Positions 1 through 7,432 of a DNA stretch of 19,757 nucleotides are shown here, piece after piece. Under the pieces are notes generated by a model. It did not search any database, was not told the DNA's origin, and saw only the letters and a list, made by a program, of their open reading frames with translations. Origin of the DNA: Xanthobacteraceae bacterium (GTDB lineage Bacteria; Pseudomonadota; Alphaproteobacteria; Rhizobiales; Xanthobacteraceae); assembly GCA_030037185.1 (NCBI GenBank), contig JASHRR010001099.1, positions 1-19,757 of the forward strand. The letters run 5' to 3'. A program made the translations under genes and the position numbers. The stretch's first letter is position 1; each line of letters starts with the position of its first letter.

Positions 1-1047
1 GATTTCGGCGGTATCGGCCGTGTAATTGGTAATAAACGGCTCGCCCGCTTGCAGATGCTGGCGCATCGTCAGCGATTCCTTGATGCGTCCCAGTGCCGCG
101 ACGAGTTGGCTCAAGCCGTGCAATCCATCTGCTTGGTTCGGGTTGAGCGCGAGCGCCTGCTTGAATGCGTCCTCAGCCGCGAGCATGTGCCGCTGCACCA
201 TATTGGCGTAACCGAGGGCCACGAATGCCTCTGGGGATCTTGGATCGAGTGTGGTGGCGCGACGCGCAAGAGCGTCACTGCGCGGTATAGCTTGCGCGAC
301 GAGCTTGCGCTCTTCTTCGGGCATGCCGCCGCGCAGCGAGGGCGCAAACAGCGGCGTAAGCGCGTAAGCGTAGGCCAGCAGCGCGGCAGCGGGGGCAAAA
401 TCCGGGTCTCGATCCACGGCCCGCTCCAGGAACACCGCGGCGGCGGCCAGCGGCGCAGCCCCGCGCGGGCGCGCCGCCGCCTTGGCGCGCAAGAAATCCA
501 GATAGGCTTCGAAATCGCTCGTGCGGCTGCGCACCAGCGCCTGACCGGGATTTGCCGGCGCTCTCAATGATGCAGCGATGCCGCGGGCAATCTCGTCCTC
601 AAGGTCGAATATCCCGGAGCGCGGGACTTCGAGCTCCTTTGACCATAGTTGCGCGCCGTCGCGGACCTGCACTACCGATGCGCTCAGACGCACGCGATCG
701 GCGATCAGCCGAGCCGAACCTTGTACGACGTGACTCACCTTCAGCGCCGCGCCGACCGCCTTGATGTTGGGGTTCGGCTGCTTGAATTGGAATGACGACG
801 AGCGCGCCACAACGTCGATACCCTGCACACCGGCGAGTGCCAACGCGATCTCATCCGTCATCCCCTCGGCAAAGAAATCCTGCGTCGCGTCGCCAGAGGT
901 GTTTTGCAGCGGAAGCACCGCCACGGTCGGGCGCCCCGATGCTGGTGTCTGCGCGGACGCGGGCGAAGGCGCCGCACCTAGCGCGAGCACGCACACCGCG
1001 CCAAGCTTCAGGTTAGCGCGAATCAATTTCGCCAGAATGCTGCTCAT
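1..1047 (-). CDS. Exported TolB-like/TPR repeat protein (C-terminus off window)
   Basis: An open minus-strand frame of 349 codons without a stop runs off the left edge. The ATG at 1047 is preceded by a GGAGG ribosome site about 10 bases upstream. Residues 1-32 look like a Sec signal peptide ending SPASA/Q. Residues about 40-160 match the TolB/FlgO-like domain often found in class III adenylate cyclases with TPR repeats: PTVAVLPLQN, then DFFAEGMTDEI, then a VVQGSAR and QLWSKE pattern. Residues about 200-349 are alanine-rich helical repeats of TPR type, including SPEAFVALGYANMVQRH and LALNPNQADGLHGL. There is no cyclase or DNA-binding domain in the visible part, and the signal peptide suggests a periplasmic protein, so it probably acts as a scaffold. 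The partner is unknown. The family call is firm; the role is inference. Confidence 0.8.
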   Translation of the reverse strand, partial: MSSILAKLIRANLKLGAVCVLALGAAPSPASAQTPASGRPTVAVLPLQNTSGDATQDFFAEGMTDEIALALAGVQGIDVVARSSSFQFKQPNPNIKAVGAALKVSHVVQGSARLIADRVRLSASVVQVRDGAQLWSKELEVPRSGIFDLEDEIARGIAASLRAPANPGQALVRSRTSDFEAYLDFLRAKAAARPRGAAPLAAAAVFLERAVDRDPDFAPAAALLAYAYALTPLFAPSLRGGMPEEERKLVAQAIPRSDALARRATTLDPRSPEAFVALGYANMVQRHMLAAEDAFKQALALNPNQADGLHGLSQLVAALGRIKESLTMRQHLQAGEPFITNYTADTAEI

Positions 1048-1106
1048 CCGCTCGTTCCCTCCGCTCGCTATGTCGCCGATGTCAATGATTCGCGAGCGCG
1101 TTTCAG

Positions 1107-1178
1107 GGCGGGCAAAGCCAAGCGTGCCCACCCGCAGCCGCACCCTGGTGGGCAGAGCGCGCCTTCGCTCACCCTACG
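1107..1178. repeat. Palindromic intergenic repeat (GGTGGGC type)
   Basis: Two imperfect inverted arms face each other. The left arm at 1107-1133 has the core GGGCAAAGCCAAGCGTGCCC. The right arm at 1147-1178 starts GGTGGGCAGAGCGCGCC and ends CACCCTACG. Reverse-complementing the right arm gives a close match to the left. From memory, elements of this pattern (a GTAGGGTGGGCAAAG end with CGTGCCCACC inside) are common between genes in Bradyrhizobium and Rhodopseudomonas. It lies just upstream of the exported TPR gene. The copy number in the genome cannot be judged from here. Confidence 0.6.
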
Positions 1179-1340
1179 CGCCTGTGCTTGCGATAGCGTC
1201 ATAGTAGACCATAACTTGCATCGCAATACCACGATCGCAAGCCCGCGCGCGGCGCACGGCTGTCACATCCGTGGCATCGGCAACTCTGTTCGCGATAGAA
1301 TGCTCTGCAGAGAACGCTCGCCGCCCACATCACTCCAAGA

Positions 1341-2082
1341 TGGATCGCCGGCGTACCCGACAGCGAGACGCCGATCGGCGACGATTTCATTCTGCCGCGG
1401 TCTGGACCGGGGCCGGTCACGTTCGACAGGGCCATCCTTTTAATTGACAATCGCCAGCAAGCTCGGCAAGTCGTCCACCAACCGCCTCGCCGACCTCAGC
1501 AATCCGATCCTGCTGCCATGGGCGCGCGAGGAGCTCAGAAAGCTCAATGCGCGCGCCCTGACCGAACTGCAGCTGTGGACGCCCAAGGAGCGGTGCTGGC
1601 CGATCGGCGTTCCGGCTGGCTGCTCTATGCGGTCCGGCCGGTCCGTTTCCTCGGCAACCGAATCAGGTGGTACTGATTTGGGAAGAACATCATATGGTGC
1701 GCCATATCTATCTCACCGACAAGCATTCGCTGGACGTGAAGCCCTCGTGGTTCGGCGAATTCATCGGACACTGCGAGAACGGCGATACCCGTCGATACCG
1801 TTGGCCTGAACACACGGACCCCGCGTGGACAGCTACCAGACGCCGCACACCGACCAGCTTCATGTGCTCGAGCGCTATCGCATTGTCGGCGGCGGCGAGG
1901 CGATCGACGTGGTGGTGTATGTCGAGGACCCGGGCGCCTTCACGACGCCGTGGACCGCACTCCAGCACTACCGGCGCAACACTGACGCCCCGCTCGCCGA
2001 AGAGATCTGTGCGGAGAACAACGGCGATCCTTTCAATCAGAACATCATGCCAATCCCGACGGCCGACAAGCCGGATTTCTGA
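1341..2082 (+). pseudogene. Frameshifted conserved hypothetical gene
   Basis: Fragments of one protein follow each other in order but in changing frames: WIAGVPDSETPIGDDFILP (from 1341), then NRLADLSNPILLPWAREELRK and TPKERCWPIGVP (from about 1477), GWLLYAVRPVRFLG (from 1614), NQVVLIWEEHHMVRHIYLTD (from about 1661), VDTVGLNTRTP (about 1789), and VDSYQTPHTDQLHVLERYR to ENNGDP and ADKPDF (1822-2082). This is the usual order in a conserved, probably exported, proteobacterial protein family of unknown function, with NPILxPW, RCWPxGVP, VDTxGLNT, TPHTxxLHVVER and CAENN motifs. At least five frame changes separate the pieces, plus a TAA at 1441-1443. No N-terminus or signal peptide could be placed upstream of 1341. 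The gene is dead unless the base calls are poor. Confidence 0.75.
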
Positions 2083-2170
2083 GCGACGCTCGCGGGCCTG
2101 ATCGCTGACCCGCGCTGGTTAGCCGGGGGCCCGATCTTTTTCGAAGCACAGACCCGGCACGCTCGCAATT

Positions 2171-2198
2171 GGGACGGAAGCGCTTTGCTCCCGTTTTT
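2171..2198 (+). terminator. Possible rho-independent terminator
   Basis: On the plus strand GGGA at 2171 can pair with TCCC near 2189, enclosing an AAGCGCTT self-complementary core, and is followed by five T (2194-2198). It sits about 90 bases after the pseudogene stop, facing the convergent amidohydrolase gene. The stem is short and interrupted, so this is tentative. Confidence 0.35.
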
Positions 2199-2225
2199 GC
2201 GGGGACCGCGACGCGCGGTCCCGCA
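2198..2225. other. Strong GC hairpin at the 3' end of the amidohydrolase gene
   Basis: TGCGGGGACCGCG (2198-2210) and CGCGGTCCCGCA (2214-2225) form an almost perfect 12-pair stem with one bulged G and a 3-base loop. It lies 12 bases past the stop of the minus-strand amidohydrolase gene. On that strand the hairpin is followed by A and not U residues, so it is not a standard intrinsic terminator. It may protect the 3' end of the transcript or assist termination. Confidence 0.5.
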
Positions 2226-2237
2226 ATCCGGCCTGCC

Positions 2238-3020
2238 TTAATATCCTGCTGCCTTGCGCATCGGGTGCGGTTCGGGCGCCGCCACGCCCTTCGGCAGCTC
2301 GAACATACCGCTCGGCAGCGTCTCGAAGAAGGCCAGCACCTCGGCGGTCTTCACCACGTCGGCGTACTTGGCGTTCATGTCGCACAGGTTGATGGCGTGG
2401 CTTGCCTGGGAGCGGTCGAAACAGCCTTCTTCGGCAAGCGTGATGCGGTAGTTGAGGCTGAACGCATCGATCACACTGGCGCGCACGCAGCCCGACGTGG
2501 TGGTGCCGGTGACGATAAGGCTGTCGCAGCGAAGCAGCGTCAGGTAGCTCGCGAGGTTGGTGCCGAAGAAGCCCGACGGCTTCTGCTTGTAGATCACGAT
2601 ATCGCGAGGACCGGGCGCGATCGCGGCCATGATCTCGTTGCCGTCCCGATTGGAGGTCACCGCCTTGGTGGCGGCGTCTTCGGCGGAGCGATTGTTCTTC
2701 CATGCCCAGCTTCCCGAATCCCACAGATCACCACGGCGCACGCCGGTGGTGTAGATGACCGGCAGGCCCTTTTCGCGGGCCTTGTCGATCAGGGCGCGGA
2801 TAAAGGGAAGCGCCACCCAGGCGTCCTCGCCACAGGAATTGCGCCAGTTCTTGATCGATTCCAGGATCGGCTCCGGCTTGTCGCCGCAGAAGGCATAGTT
2901 GACGTCAATGATGAGCAGCCCCGGCCGATCGCCAAAGCCTTGGCGGGCCCCGTAACCCGAGGCCGCAAACACTGCTTTGTCACGTTCGGTGAGGAATTGA
3001 TTCCAGATTGGTTGGGTCAT
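2238..3020 (-). CDS. Isochorismatase-family cysteine amidohydrolase (N-carbamoylsarcosine amidase-like)
   Basis: The product is 260 residues, close to the roughly 264 of N-carbamoylsarcosine amidohydrolase. The family triad is visible: Asp39 in LLIIDVNYAF, Lys145 in IVIYKQKPSGFFGT, and nucleophile Cys178 in VTGTTTSGCVRASVIDA. The N-terminal extension (residues 1-30, with RDKAVFAASGYGARQGFG) and the C-terminal extension (MFELPKG) fit the carbamoylsarcosine/maleamate amidase branch better than isochorismatase or nicotinamidase. The enzyme probably hydrolyses a small carbamoyl or amide compound in the cytoplasm, releasing ammonia. The substrate cannot be read from sequence. A GGAG lies 10 bases before the ATG. 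It is a single gene here with no pathway neighbour in the window, divergent from the CBS gene. Confidence 0.88.
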   Translation of the reverse strand: MTQPIWNQFLTERDKAVFAASGYGARQGFGDRPGLLIIDVNYAFCGDKPEPILESIKNWRNSCGEDAWVALPFIRALIDKAREKGLPVIYTTGVRRGDLWDSGSWAWKNNRSAEDAATKAVTSNRDGNEIMAAIAPGPRDIVIYKQKPSGFFGTNLASYLTLLRCDSLIVTGTTTSGCVRASVIDAFSLNYRITLAEEGCFDRSQASHAINLCDMNAKYADVVKTAEVLAFFETLPSGMFELPKGVAAPEPHPMRKAAGY

Positions 3021-3354
3021 GGACGGCGTGCTCCACTAGGCCGGACGACAGTCGTCGGATTTCAGAAGCTTAGGGCGGGTCTTAGCAAAATGGAACCGGC
3101 CATCCTGCGCTCGCGCTTGGTGTTTCAACGTGAAGGCAGAGCCCCATACGGCCCACTGTCGCGGTGCCGGTCTCTCCCGCCTTCGCGTGGCTTTTTGTCC
3201 GGCCAATGGCGCCTCTCCTGCCGAGAATCAGGGATGGGCGGGCCGGGCGATGACGGGAGGAAATAAATTTCACCGGACCGGCCTGCGCTCGGAACTGCCC
3301 TCGCCAGAGGTCCGTTGGCTTAGAGAACTATTTCGAACAAAAAAGGAGAACCAA
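3021..3354. other. Divergent intergenic region
   Basis: A gap of 334 bases between the divergent amidohydrolase and CBS-domain genes, which should hold both promoters. I see no convincing sigma70 pair and no coding sequence. Only the AGGAG of the CBS gene (3343-3347) is clear. An open frame runs through in phase with the CBS gene but lacks family similarity and a ribosome site, so it is not taken as an N-terminal extension. Confidence 0.5.
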
Positions 3355-3798
3355 ATGAAAGTCAGCGAACTCATGACACGAGATGTCTATCTTGCGAGTC
3401 CGGGGCAATCGCTGCGCGAGGTTGCGGCCGAGATGGAGAAGCACGATGTTGGCGTGCTGCCGGTCGGCGACAACGATCGTTTGGTCGGAATGATCACGGA
3501 CCGGGATATCGCAATCAGAGGAATCTCTCATGGGCTCGGTCCCGACGCCTCTGTACGTGAGGTGATGAGCGCCGAAGTGAAATACTGCTTTGAGGACGAC
3601 GCCATCGACGATCTTGCCCAGAACATGGCCTCCGAGCAAATCAGGCGGCTGCCTGTGCTCAACCGCAAGAAGCGCCTTGTCGGCATCATTTCGCTCGGGG
3701 ATTTGGCAACCTCCCGGGATGGCCAGACGACGGGAGTAGCGCTGTCCGGCATCTGCCAGCAAGGTGGCCACCACTGTCAGAGCAGCACCTGGCAGTGA
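3355..3798 (+). CDS. Tandem CBS-domain protein
   Basis: The 147-residue product has two CBS domains. The first covers about residues 1-60 (MKVSELMTRDVYLASPGQSL, then VGVLPVGDNDRLVGMITDRD). The second covers about 72-125 (VREVMSAEVKYCFEDD, then IRRLPVLNRKKRLVGIISLGD). Each has the usual V-G-x-I-T-D-R-D or V-G-I-I-S-L-G-D end. Stand-alone CBS pairs bind adenosine nucleotides and usually sense energy state or tune partner enzymes. No catalytic domain is fused. The ATG at 3355 was chosen over upstream in-frame starts because AAAAGGAG lies 7 bases before it and the CBS domain begins at once. The tail QQGGHHCQ resembles tails I recall in rhizobial homologues. The cysteine-rich gene follows 124 bases downstream. 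Confidence 0.9.
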   Translation: MKVSELMTRDVYLASPGQSLREVAAEMEKHDVGVLPVGDNDRLVGMITDRDIAIRGISHGLGPDASVREVMSAEVKYCFEDDAIDDLAQNMASEQIRRLPVLNRKKRLVGIISLGDLATSRDGQTTGVALSGICQQGGHHCQSSTWQ

Positions 3799-3922
3799 CG
3801 CGGGATTGGTACGCCAGCCTTCCAGAACCAGCCTCAACGGGTTCGCCCCAAAACCAGAGTCGCCCGGGGCTCACCACGGCCAGGGCTCACCAAGGTTGAG
3901 ATCAAGCAGAAAGGTGACTGAT

Positions 3923-4159
3923 ATGCCTCAGTGCGATGTGTGCGGAAACGACTATGACAAGACGATCGTCGTCACGCAGGGTGCCCGGAGCATGACATTC
4001 GACAGTTTCGAATGCGCCATTGAAGCGATGGCGCCGCGATGCGCGCATTGCGGCTGCCGCATTGTCGGCCATGGGGTTGAGACGAAGGACCAGACCTTTT
4101 GCTGCGCCCACTGCGCCAGACAGTTCGGCGTTTCAAACGTGAAGGACCGAGCAGCCTAA
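3923..4159 (+). CDS. Small cysteine-rich putative zinc/metal-binding protein
   Basis: The product has 78 residues and nine cysteines: Cys4, 7, 31, 40, 43, 45, 60, 61 and 64. They form an N-terminal CDVCGNDYDK knuckle, a central SFECAI, then CAHCGC and FCCAHCARQFG. The pattern fits a small metal-binding protein, of the TRASH or prokaryotic metallothionein-like kind, where pairs of CxxC clamp zinc or copper. I recall close relatives only as hypothetical proteins. An AAAGGTG ribosome site lies about 8 bases before the ATG. It follows the CBS gene with a 124-base gap and precedes the sox block on the same strand, separated by 353 bases. Metal storage, or a regulatory knuckle, is inference. Confidence 0.8.
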   Translation: MPQCDVCGNDYDKTIVVTQGARSMTFDSFECAIEAMAPRCAHCGCRIVGHGVETKDQTFCCAHCARQFGVSNVKDRAA

Positions 4160-4512
4160 GTCGATTCGATTGCTAGCCGAGAAGAGCTAAAGGAAAGCCG
4201 CACGCGCGGGCGCAGCGTGGCCTAGCGCTCTCGCGCCGCGGGGATTGGTGTTCGTGCTGCAGTGCGGTTGGACGGCGCCGCCGAGGTCGATTTTGGCGGG
4301 CTTGCCTGACAACCGGTGATTGCGGCGCGGGCGCCTCATCTCATCCCCCATTTCATCAAAGCGATATGGGCGCCGACAACGCGCTCTGGCCGGCCTGCAA
4401 GTCCCCCCACGGTAAAATCCAGTCGTTTCGAAACCGCTTTGAGGGGTTCGATTGCGACGTTGTGTCTTTGCGCCTACATTCATGCGTGAACAAGCGACGA
4501 GGAGGAATTGCG
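4160..4512 (+). other. Intergenic region upstream of the sox block
   Basis: A gap of 353 bases with no supported gene; it must contain the control region of the sox cluster. No soxR gene is present nearby. Apart from the possible promoter at 4452-4480 and the strong ribosome site AGGAGGAA at 4500-4507, I see no clear operator palindrome. Confidence 0.5.
4452..4480 (+). promoter_or_regulatory. Possible sigma70 promoter of the sox block
   Basis: TTGCGA (4452-4457) and TACATT (4475-4480) are separated by 17 bases. This is a moderate match to TTGACA/TATAAT, 32 bases before the first start codon. It is the best-spaced pair in the gap, but in GC-rich alphaproteobacteria such matches are weak evidence. 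Confidence 0.3.
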
Positions 4513-5100
4513 ATGTTGTCACGGCGCGCGCTGATGATGGCGGGTGGCAGTTTTGCACTGGCCGTCGGCCCGGCGGAGGCAGCGGCAGTGATGACCGACG
4601 ACGGATTCTTTCGCGAGGATTGGTTCCTTGACAGCTTTCTTGAGCTTGCGGACGATCTTAAGAGCACGGCCGCGGCCGGCAAGCTGCTTGCCGTGATGTG
4701 GGAGCAAGCGGGTTGTCCCTATTGCCGGGACACCCATCTCGTCAACTTCGCCCAGCAGAGCGTCGCCAACTACATTCGCGATCACTTCGAGATGATCGGA
4801 CTCGATCTCCACGGCTCTCGCGTGGTCACCGATTTCGATGGCGAAAAGCTTGGCGAAAGGCAACTGGCGGCCAAGTACGGGGTGCGCGGCACGCCGACCA
4901 TCCAGTTTTTCCCTGATGTCGACGATCTCGGCCGCAAGCCGCCGCGGGAACGCGAGGTCAACCGTATCCTGGGCTATCTGGCGCCCGCGGATTTCCTTCG
5001 CATGTTCGCGTTCGTAGCCGAGCGCGCCTATGAGCGTGGATCGCTGCGCGACTATCTGCGCCGGCACCCCTCCGTACCCTCCCCGGGCCGGGAAGGATAG
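4513..5100 (+). CDS. SoxW-like periplasmic thioredoxin
   Basis: The product has 195 residues. Residues 1-24 form a signal peptide with twin arginines (LSRRALMMAGG), ending around AEAAA. The thioredoxin fold has its redox motif at Cys68-Pro-Tyr-Cys71 (EQAGCPYCRDTH) and the cis-proline at Pro128 (YGVRGTPTIQFF). This matches the SoxW/thioredoxin-fold proteins found in sox operons, which are thought to keep the SoxY cysteine or SoxAX reduced in the periplasm. The start at 4513 follows a strong AGGAGG; upstream in-frame starts lack one. soxX begins 32 bases after the stop, so it likely leads the operon. Electrons would need a SoxV/CcdA membrane partner, which is not in this window. The SoxW assignment over another thioredoxin rests on context. 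Confidence 0.85.
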   Translation: MLSRRALMMAGGSFALAVGPAEAAAVMTDDGFFREDWFLDSFLELADDLKSTAAAGKLLAVMWEQAGCPYCRDTHLVNFAQQSVANYIRDHFEMIGLDLHGSRVVTDFDGEKLGERQLAAKYGVRGTPTIQFFPDVDDLGRKPPREREVNRILGYLAPADFLRMFAFVAERAYERGSLRDYLRRHPSVPSPGREG

Positions 5101-5132
5101 GGTGCTTGCGCGACCTTGCCGGAAAGGTGTCG

Positions 5133-5600
5133 ATGAAAAGCTGGTGTTGTGTCGTCGGCTTGGCGGTCGTGTTGGTTTGGCTACCCGCCGGCCAGGCGGC
5201 GTCCGGGCTGCCTCCCTTCAACGTCGTTATCAAGGACGGCGTGGCTGCTATACCGGCGCCGCTGACCGATACGCCCGGCGATCCGAAAGAAGGCGCGAAG
5301 GTCGTGGTCGAGCGTCGCCTGGGCAATTGCCTGTCGTGCCATGAAATCGACGTGCTCCGCGGGGAGGAATTTCATGGCGATGTTGGGCCCCCGCTCAACG
5401 GTGTTGCCGGACGCTGGGACACCGCGACCCTGCGGATGATTGTCGTCAACCCCAAGAAGGTATTCGGTGAGGACACCGTCATGCCGGCGTTTTATCGGGT
5501 CGACGGGCTCAACCGGGTGCGGCCCGAATTCGTCGGGAAGCCGATCTTGACCGCCCAGCAGGTCGAAGACGTAGTGACGTTTCTGACAACGCTGAGATGA
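5133..5600 (+). CDS. soxX: SoxX, monohaem cytochrome c of the SoxAX complex
   Basis: The product has 155 residues with a signal peptide to about Ala23 and a single haem c site CLSCH at residues 66-70. The distal ligand is likely Met117 in DTVMPAFYRV. The spacing, the GPPLNGVAGRW stretch and the ending LTAQQVEDVVTFLTTLR fit SoxX. With SoxA it couples thiosulfate oxidatively to the SoxY cysteine and passes electrons to soluble cytochromes. The ATG at 5133 is chosen because GGAAAGG lies just upstream. A TTG at 5106 in frame would extend the N-terminus by 9 residues without a ribosome site. soxY starts 13 bases after the stop. Confidence 0.93.
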   Translation: MKSWCCVVGLAVVLVWLPAGQAASGLPPFNVVIKDGVAAIPAPLTDTPGDPKEGAKVVVERRLGNCLSCHEIDVLRGEEFHGDVGPPLNGVAGRWDTATLRMIVVNPKKVFGEDTVMPAFYRVDGLNRVRPEFVGKPILTAQQVEDVVTFLTTLR

Positions 5601-5613
5601 GCGAGACGATCTC

Positions 5614-6066
5614 ATGCCGCGAAGATTGAACCGCCGTGAGGCCCTTGCCGGCGGCGTTGGAGCGTTTGCTGCAGGCTTGGGATCGGCAGCCGGTCCGGCC
5701 CGCGCGTTGAATGACTATGCTGAACAGATCGCGAAATTCACGGGCGGCAAGATGCCGGTCGTGGGCAGGGTCAAACTTGAACTCCCGGAACTCGCTGAAA
5801 ACGGCAACACGGTGCCGCTGTCGGTCGCGGTAGACGGTGCGAGCGGCGAGGGCGTATACGTACAGGAGATCCTCGTCGTCGCGCCTGCGAATCCAAACGC
5901 GCGCGTGATCCGGTTCCGATTCTCGTCGATGAGTATAGCAGAGGCGTCAACGCGGGTCCGGCTCGCCGAAACGCAGGACGTGATCGCGGTCGCCAGGCTG
6001 AGCGACGGGACATTCTTTTCGGCGTCAAGGCAGATCAAGGTGACGATCGGCGGCTGCGGCGGCTGA
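5614..6066 (+). CDS. soxY: SoxY, sulfur-carrying subunit of SoxYZ
   Basis: The 150-residue product has a Tat-type leader (RRLNRREALAGG, ending at about ARA31) and the diagnostic C-terminal swinging arm GGCGG, with carrier Cys148. The middle part, with GNTVPLSVAVDG and an immunoglobulin-like strand pattern, fits the SoxY family. The cysteine holds pathway intermediates as S-thiosulfonate and persulfide. SoxZ lacks a signal peptide and is probably carried out by the SoxY Tat signal, as is known for this pair. The ribosome site is weak, suggesting coupling to soxX translation 13 bases upstream. Everything needed for function is present. Confidence 0.95.
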   Translation: MPRRLNRREALAGGVGAFAAGLGSAAGPARALNDYAEQIAKFTGGKMPVVGRVKLELPELAENGNTVPLSVAVDGASGEGVYVQEILVVAPANPNARVIRFRFSSMSIAEASTRVRLAETQDVIAVARLSDGTFFSASRQIKVTIGGCGG

Positions 6067-6100
6067 GGCATGATCGCAAACAGAATTCGGAAAGAGCGCT

Positions 6101-6430
6101 ATGGCAGAGGCCAAACCCCGCATCCGGGTTGACAAAAAGCTGGTTCGCAGAGGCGAAATCGTTGACGTGAAAACGCTGATTTCTCACGTCATGGAGACAG
6201 GACTTCGCAAGGACGCCAGCGGCAAACTGATCCCGCGTATGATCATCAACACGTTCAACTGCGAGTTCAATGGCGAATTCGTTTTCGGCTGCGATCTTGA
6301 GAGCGCGGTTTCGGCCAACCCGTATTTCGAGTTCAAGTTCAAGCCGATGGAATCTGGCACGCTCAAGTTCACCTGGATCGATGACGATGGCCTGCGGATT
6401 GAGGCGACCGAGACGATCACAGTGGTCTGA
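6101..6430 (+). CDS. soxZ: SoxZ, partner subunit of SoxYZ
   Basis: The product has 109 residues, the usual SoxZ length, without a signal peptide. Family marks are KPRIRVDKK at the start, VDVKTLISHVMETGLRKD, the NTFNCEFNG strand, and the ending LKFTWIDDDGLRIEATETI. It forms the heterodimer with SoxY and presents the carrier arm to SoxAX and SoxB. GGAAAGAG lies a few bases before the ATG. soxA follows after only 7 bases, so the two are probably co-translated. Confidence 0.95.
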   Translation: MAEAKPRIRVDKKLVRRGEIVDVKTLISHVMETGLRKDASGKLIPRMIINTFNCEFNGEFVFGCDLESAVSANPYFEFKFKPMESGTLKFTWIDDDGLRIEATETITVV

Positions 6431-6437
6431 CTCATCG

Positions 6438-7283
6438 TTGAGTCCGCGTTTTGCGCTGTGCGCAATCGTGCTGCTGGCGATCGCCGCCGGCGCGATGGGT
6501 ATCGCTGCGGCGCAGAACAGCCCCGAGCGTCCCCATTGGCAGGGGCACGGCATCAAGCCCCCGGACAAGGATTTTGCCCTGTCGGAAATCGTGTCGGGAT
6601 ACTGGTTCCGCACCAAGGAGACCCAGGCGATCCAGGACGACGATTTCAAAAATCCAGGTTTTTTCGCGGTCGAGCAGGGCGAACAGTTGTGGTCGAAACC
6701 AGATGGGGCGTCCGGCAAATCGTGCGCGAGCTGCCACCAGGACGCGGCCACCAGCATGAAGGGCGTCGGCGCCGTGATGCCGAAATGGAGCGAGGCGCTG
6801 CACAAGCCCATCAATCTGGAGCAACAGATCAACGTCTGCCGCAGCCAGCGGATGCAGGCTGAGCCCTGGAAATTCGGCTCGGCGGAATTGACCGCAATGA
6901 CCACCTATGTGCGTTTCCAGTCCCGCGGCATGCCGGTGAGCCCGCGTGTTGACGGACCGATGACGCCCTGGTTCGAGAAAGGAAAACAGCTCTATCACGC
7001 GCGCAATGGCCAACTCGATCTTGCCTGCGCGAGCTGCCATGAAAAGAACTACGGCAGGAATCTGCGCGCCGATTTTCTGAGCCAGGGACAATCGAACGGC
7101 TTCCCGGTCTATCGCCTGCGCGACCAGCGCCTGGTGCCGCTCCACGAACGGATGGAGGGCTGCATGTTCGACGTGCGCGCGGTTCCCTACGCTGCATTGT
7201 CGGATGAATTCCTCGCCCTCGAACTCTACGTTGCGTGGCGCGGCACAGGACTTCGGGTAGAGACGCCAGCGGTGCGGAATTGA
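6438..7283 (+). CDS. soxA: SoxA, dihaem cytochrome c of the SoxAX complex
   Basis: The product has 281 residues from a TTG start. The signal peptide runs to about AAAQ26. There are two haem c sites, CASCH at 96-100 and CASCH at 197-201, so this is the dihaem type. Cys134 (NVCRSQRMQ) and Cys242 (RMEGCMFDVRAVPY) sit where the axial cysteine ligands lie in SoxA; the second is the active-site residue that becomes a persulfide. SoxAX joins thiosulfate to SoxY Cys148. I place the start at TTG 6438, 7 bases after soxZ, because it gives a proper signal peptide and no in-frame ATG precedes the hydrophobic core. There is no strong ribosome site, which fits translational coupling to soxZ. Confidence 0.92.
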   Translation: MSPRFALCAIVLLAIAAGAMGIAAAQNSPERPHWQGHGIKPPDKDFALSEIVSGYWFRTKETQAIQDDDFKNPGFFAVEQGEQLWSKPDGASGKSCASCHQDAATSMKGVGAVMPKWSEALHKPINLEQQINVCRSQRMQAEPWKFGSAELTAMTTYVRFQSRGMPVSPRVDGPMTPWFEKGKQLYHARNGQLDLACASCHEKNYGRNLRADFLSQGQSNGFPVYRLRDQRLVPLHERMEGCMFDVRAVPYAALSDEFLALELYVAWRGTGLRVETPAVRN

Positions 7284-7316
7284 AACATGAGCTTTCAGGG
7301 CGAGTTCGCAGGGACT

Positions 7317-7407
7317 GTAGCACGGATTGAGCGAAGCGAAATCCGTGACTGGCCTGTCGGTGCGGCAACGCCACTGCCGGGTTTCGGTGACGCTCAGCCC
7401 CGGCTAC
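7317..7407. repeat. Degraded palindromic repeat between soxA and soxB
   Basis: The element starts GTAGCACGGATTGAGCGAAG and ends CGCTCAGCCCCGGCTAC, and the two ends are imperfect inverted repeats. The inner arms (GCGAAATCCG and CCGGGTTTCGG) also pair in part. It is related to the element at 18693-18780. From memory, the GTAGCCCGGATTGAGCGAAGCGAAATCCGGG pattern is frequent in Bradyrhizobium. It occupies most of the 149-base gap and may form a hairpin in the sox transcript. Confidence 0.65.
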
Positions 7408-7432
7408 GATCCTCACGGTTGGTCATCTCGTC

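Noticed and set aside
3130..3354. 75-residue N-terminal extension of the CBS protein
   Set aside because: No similarity; the ribosome site and domain start support ATG 3355.
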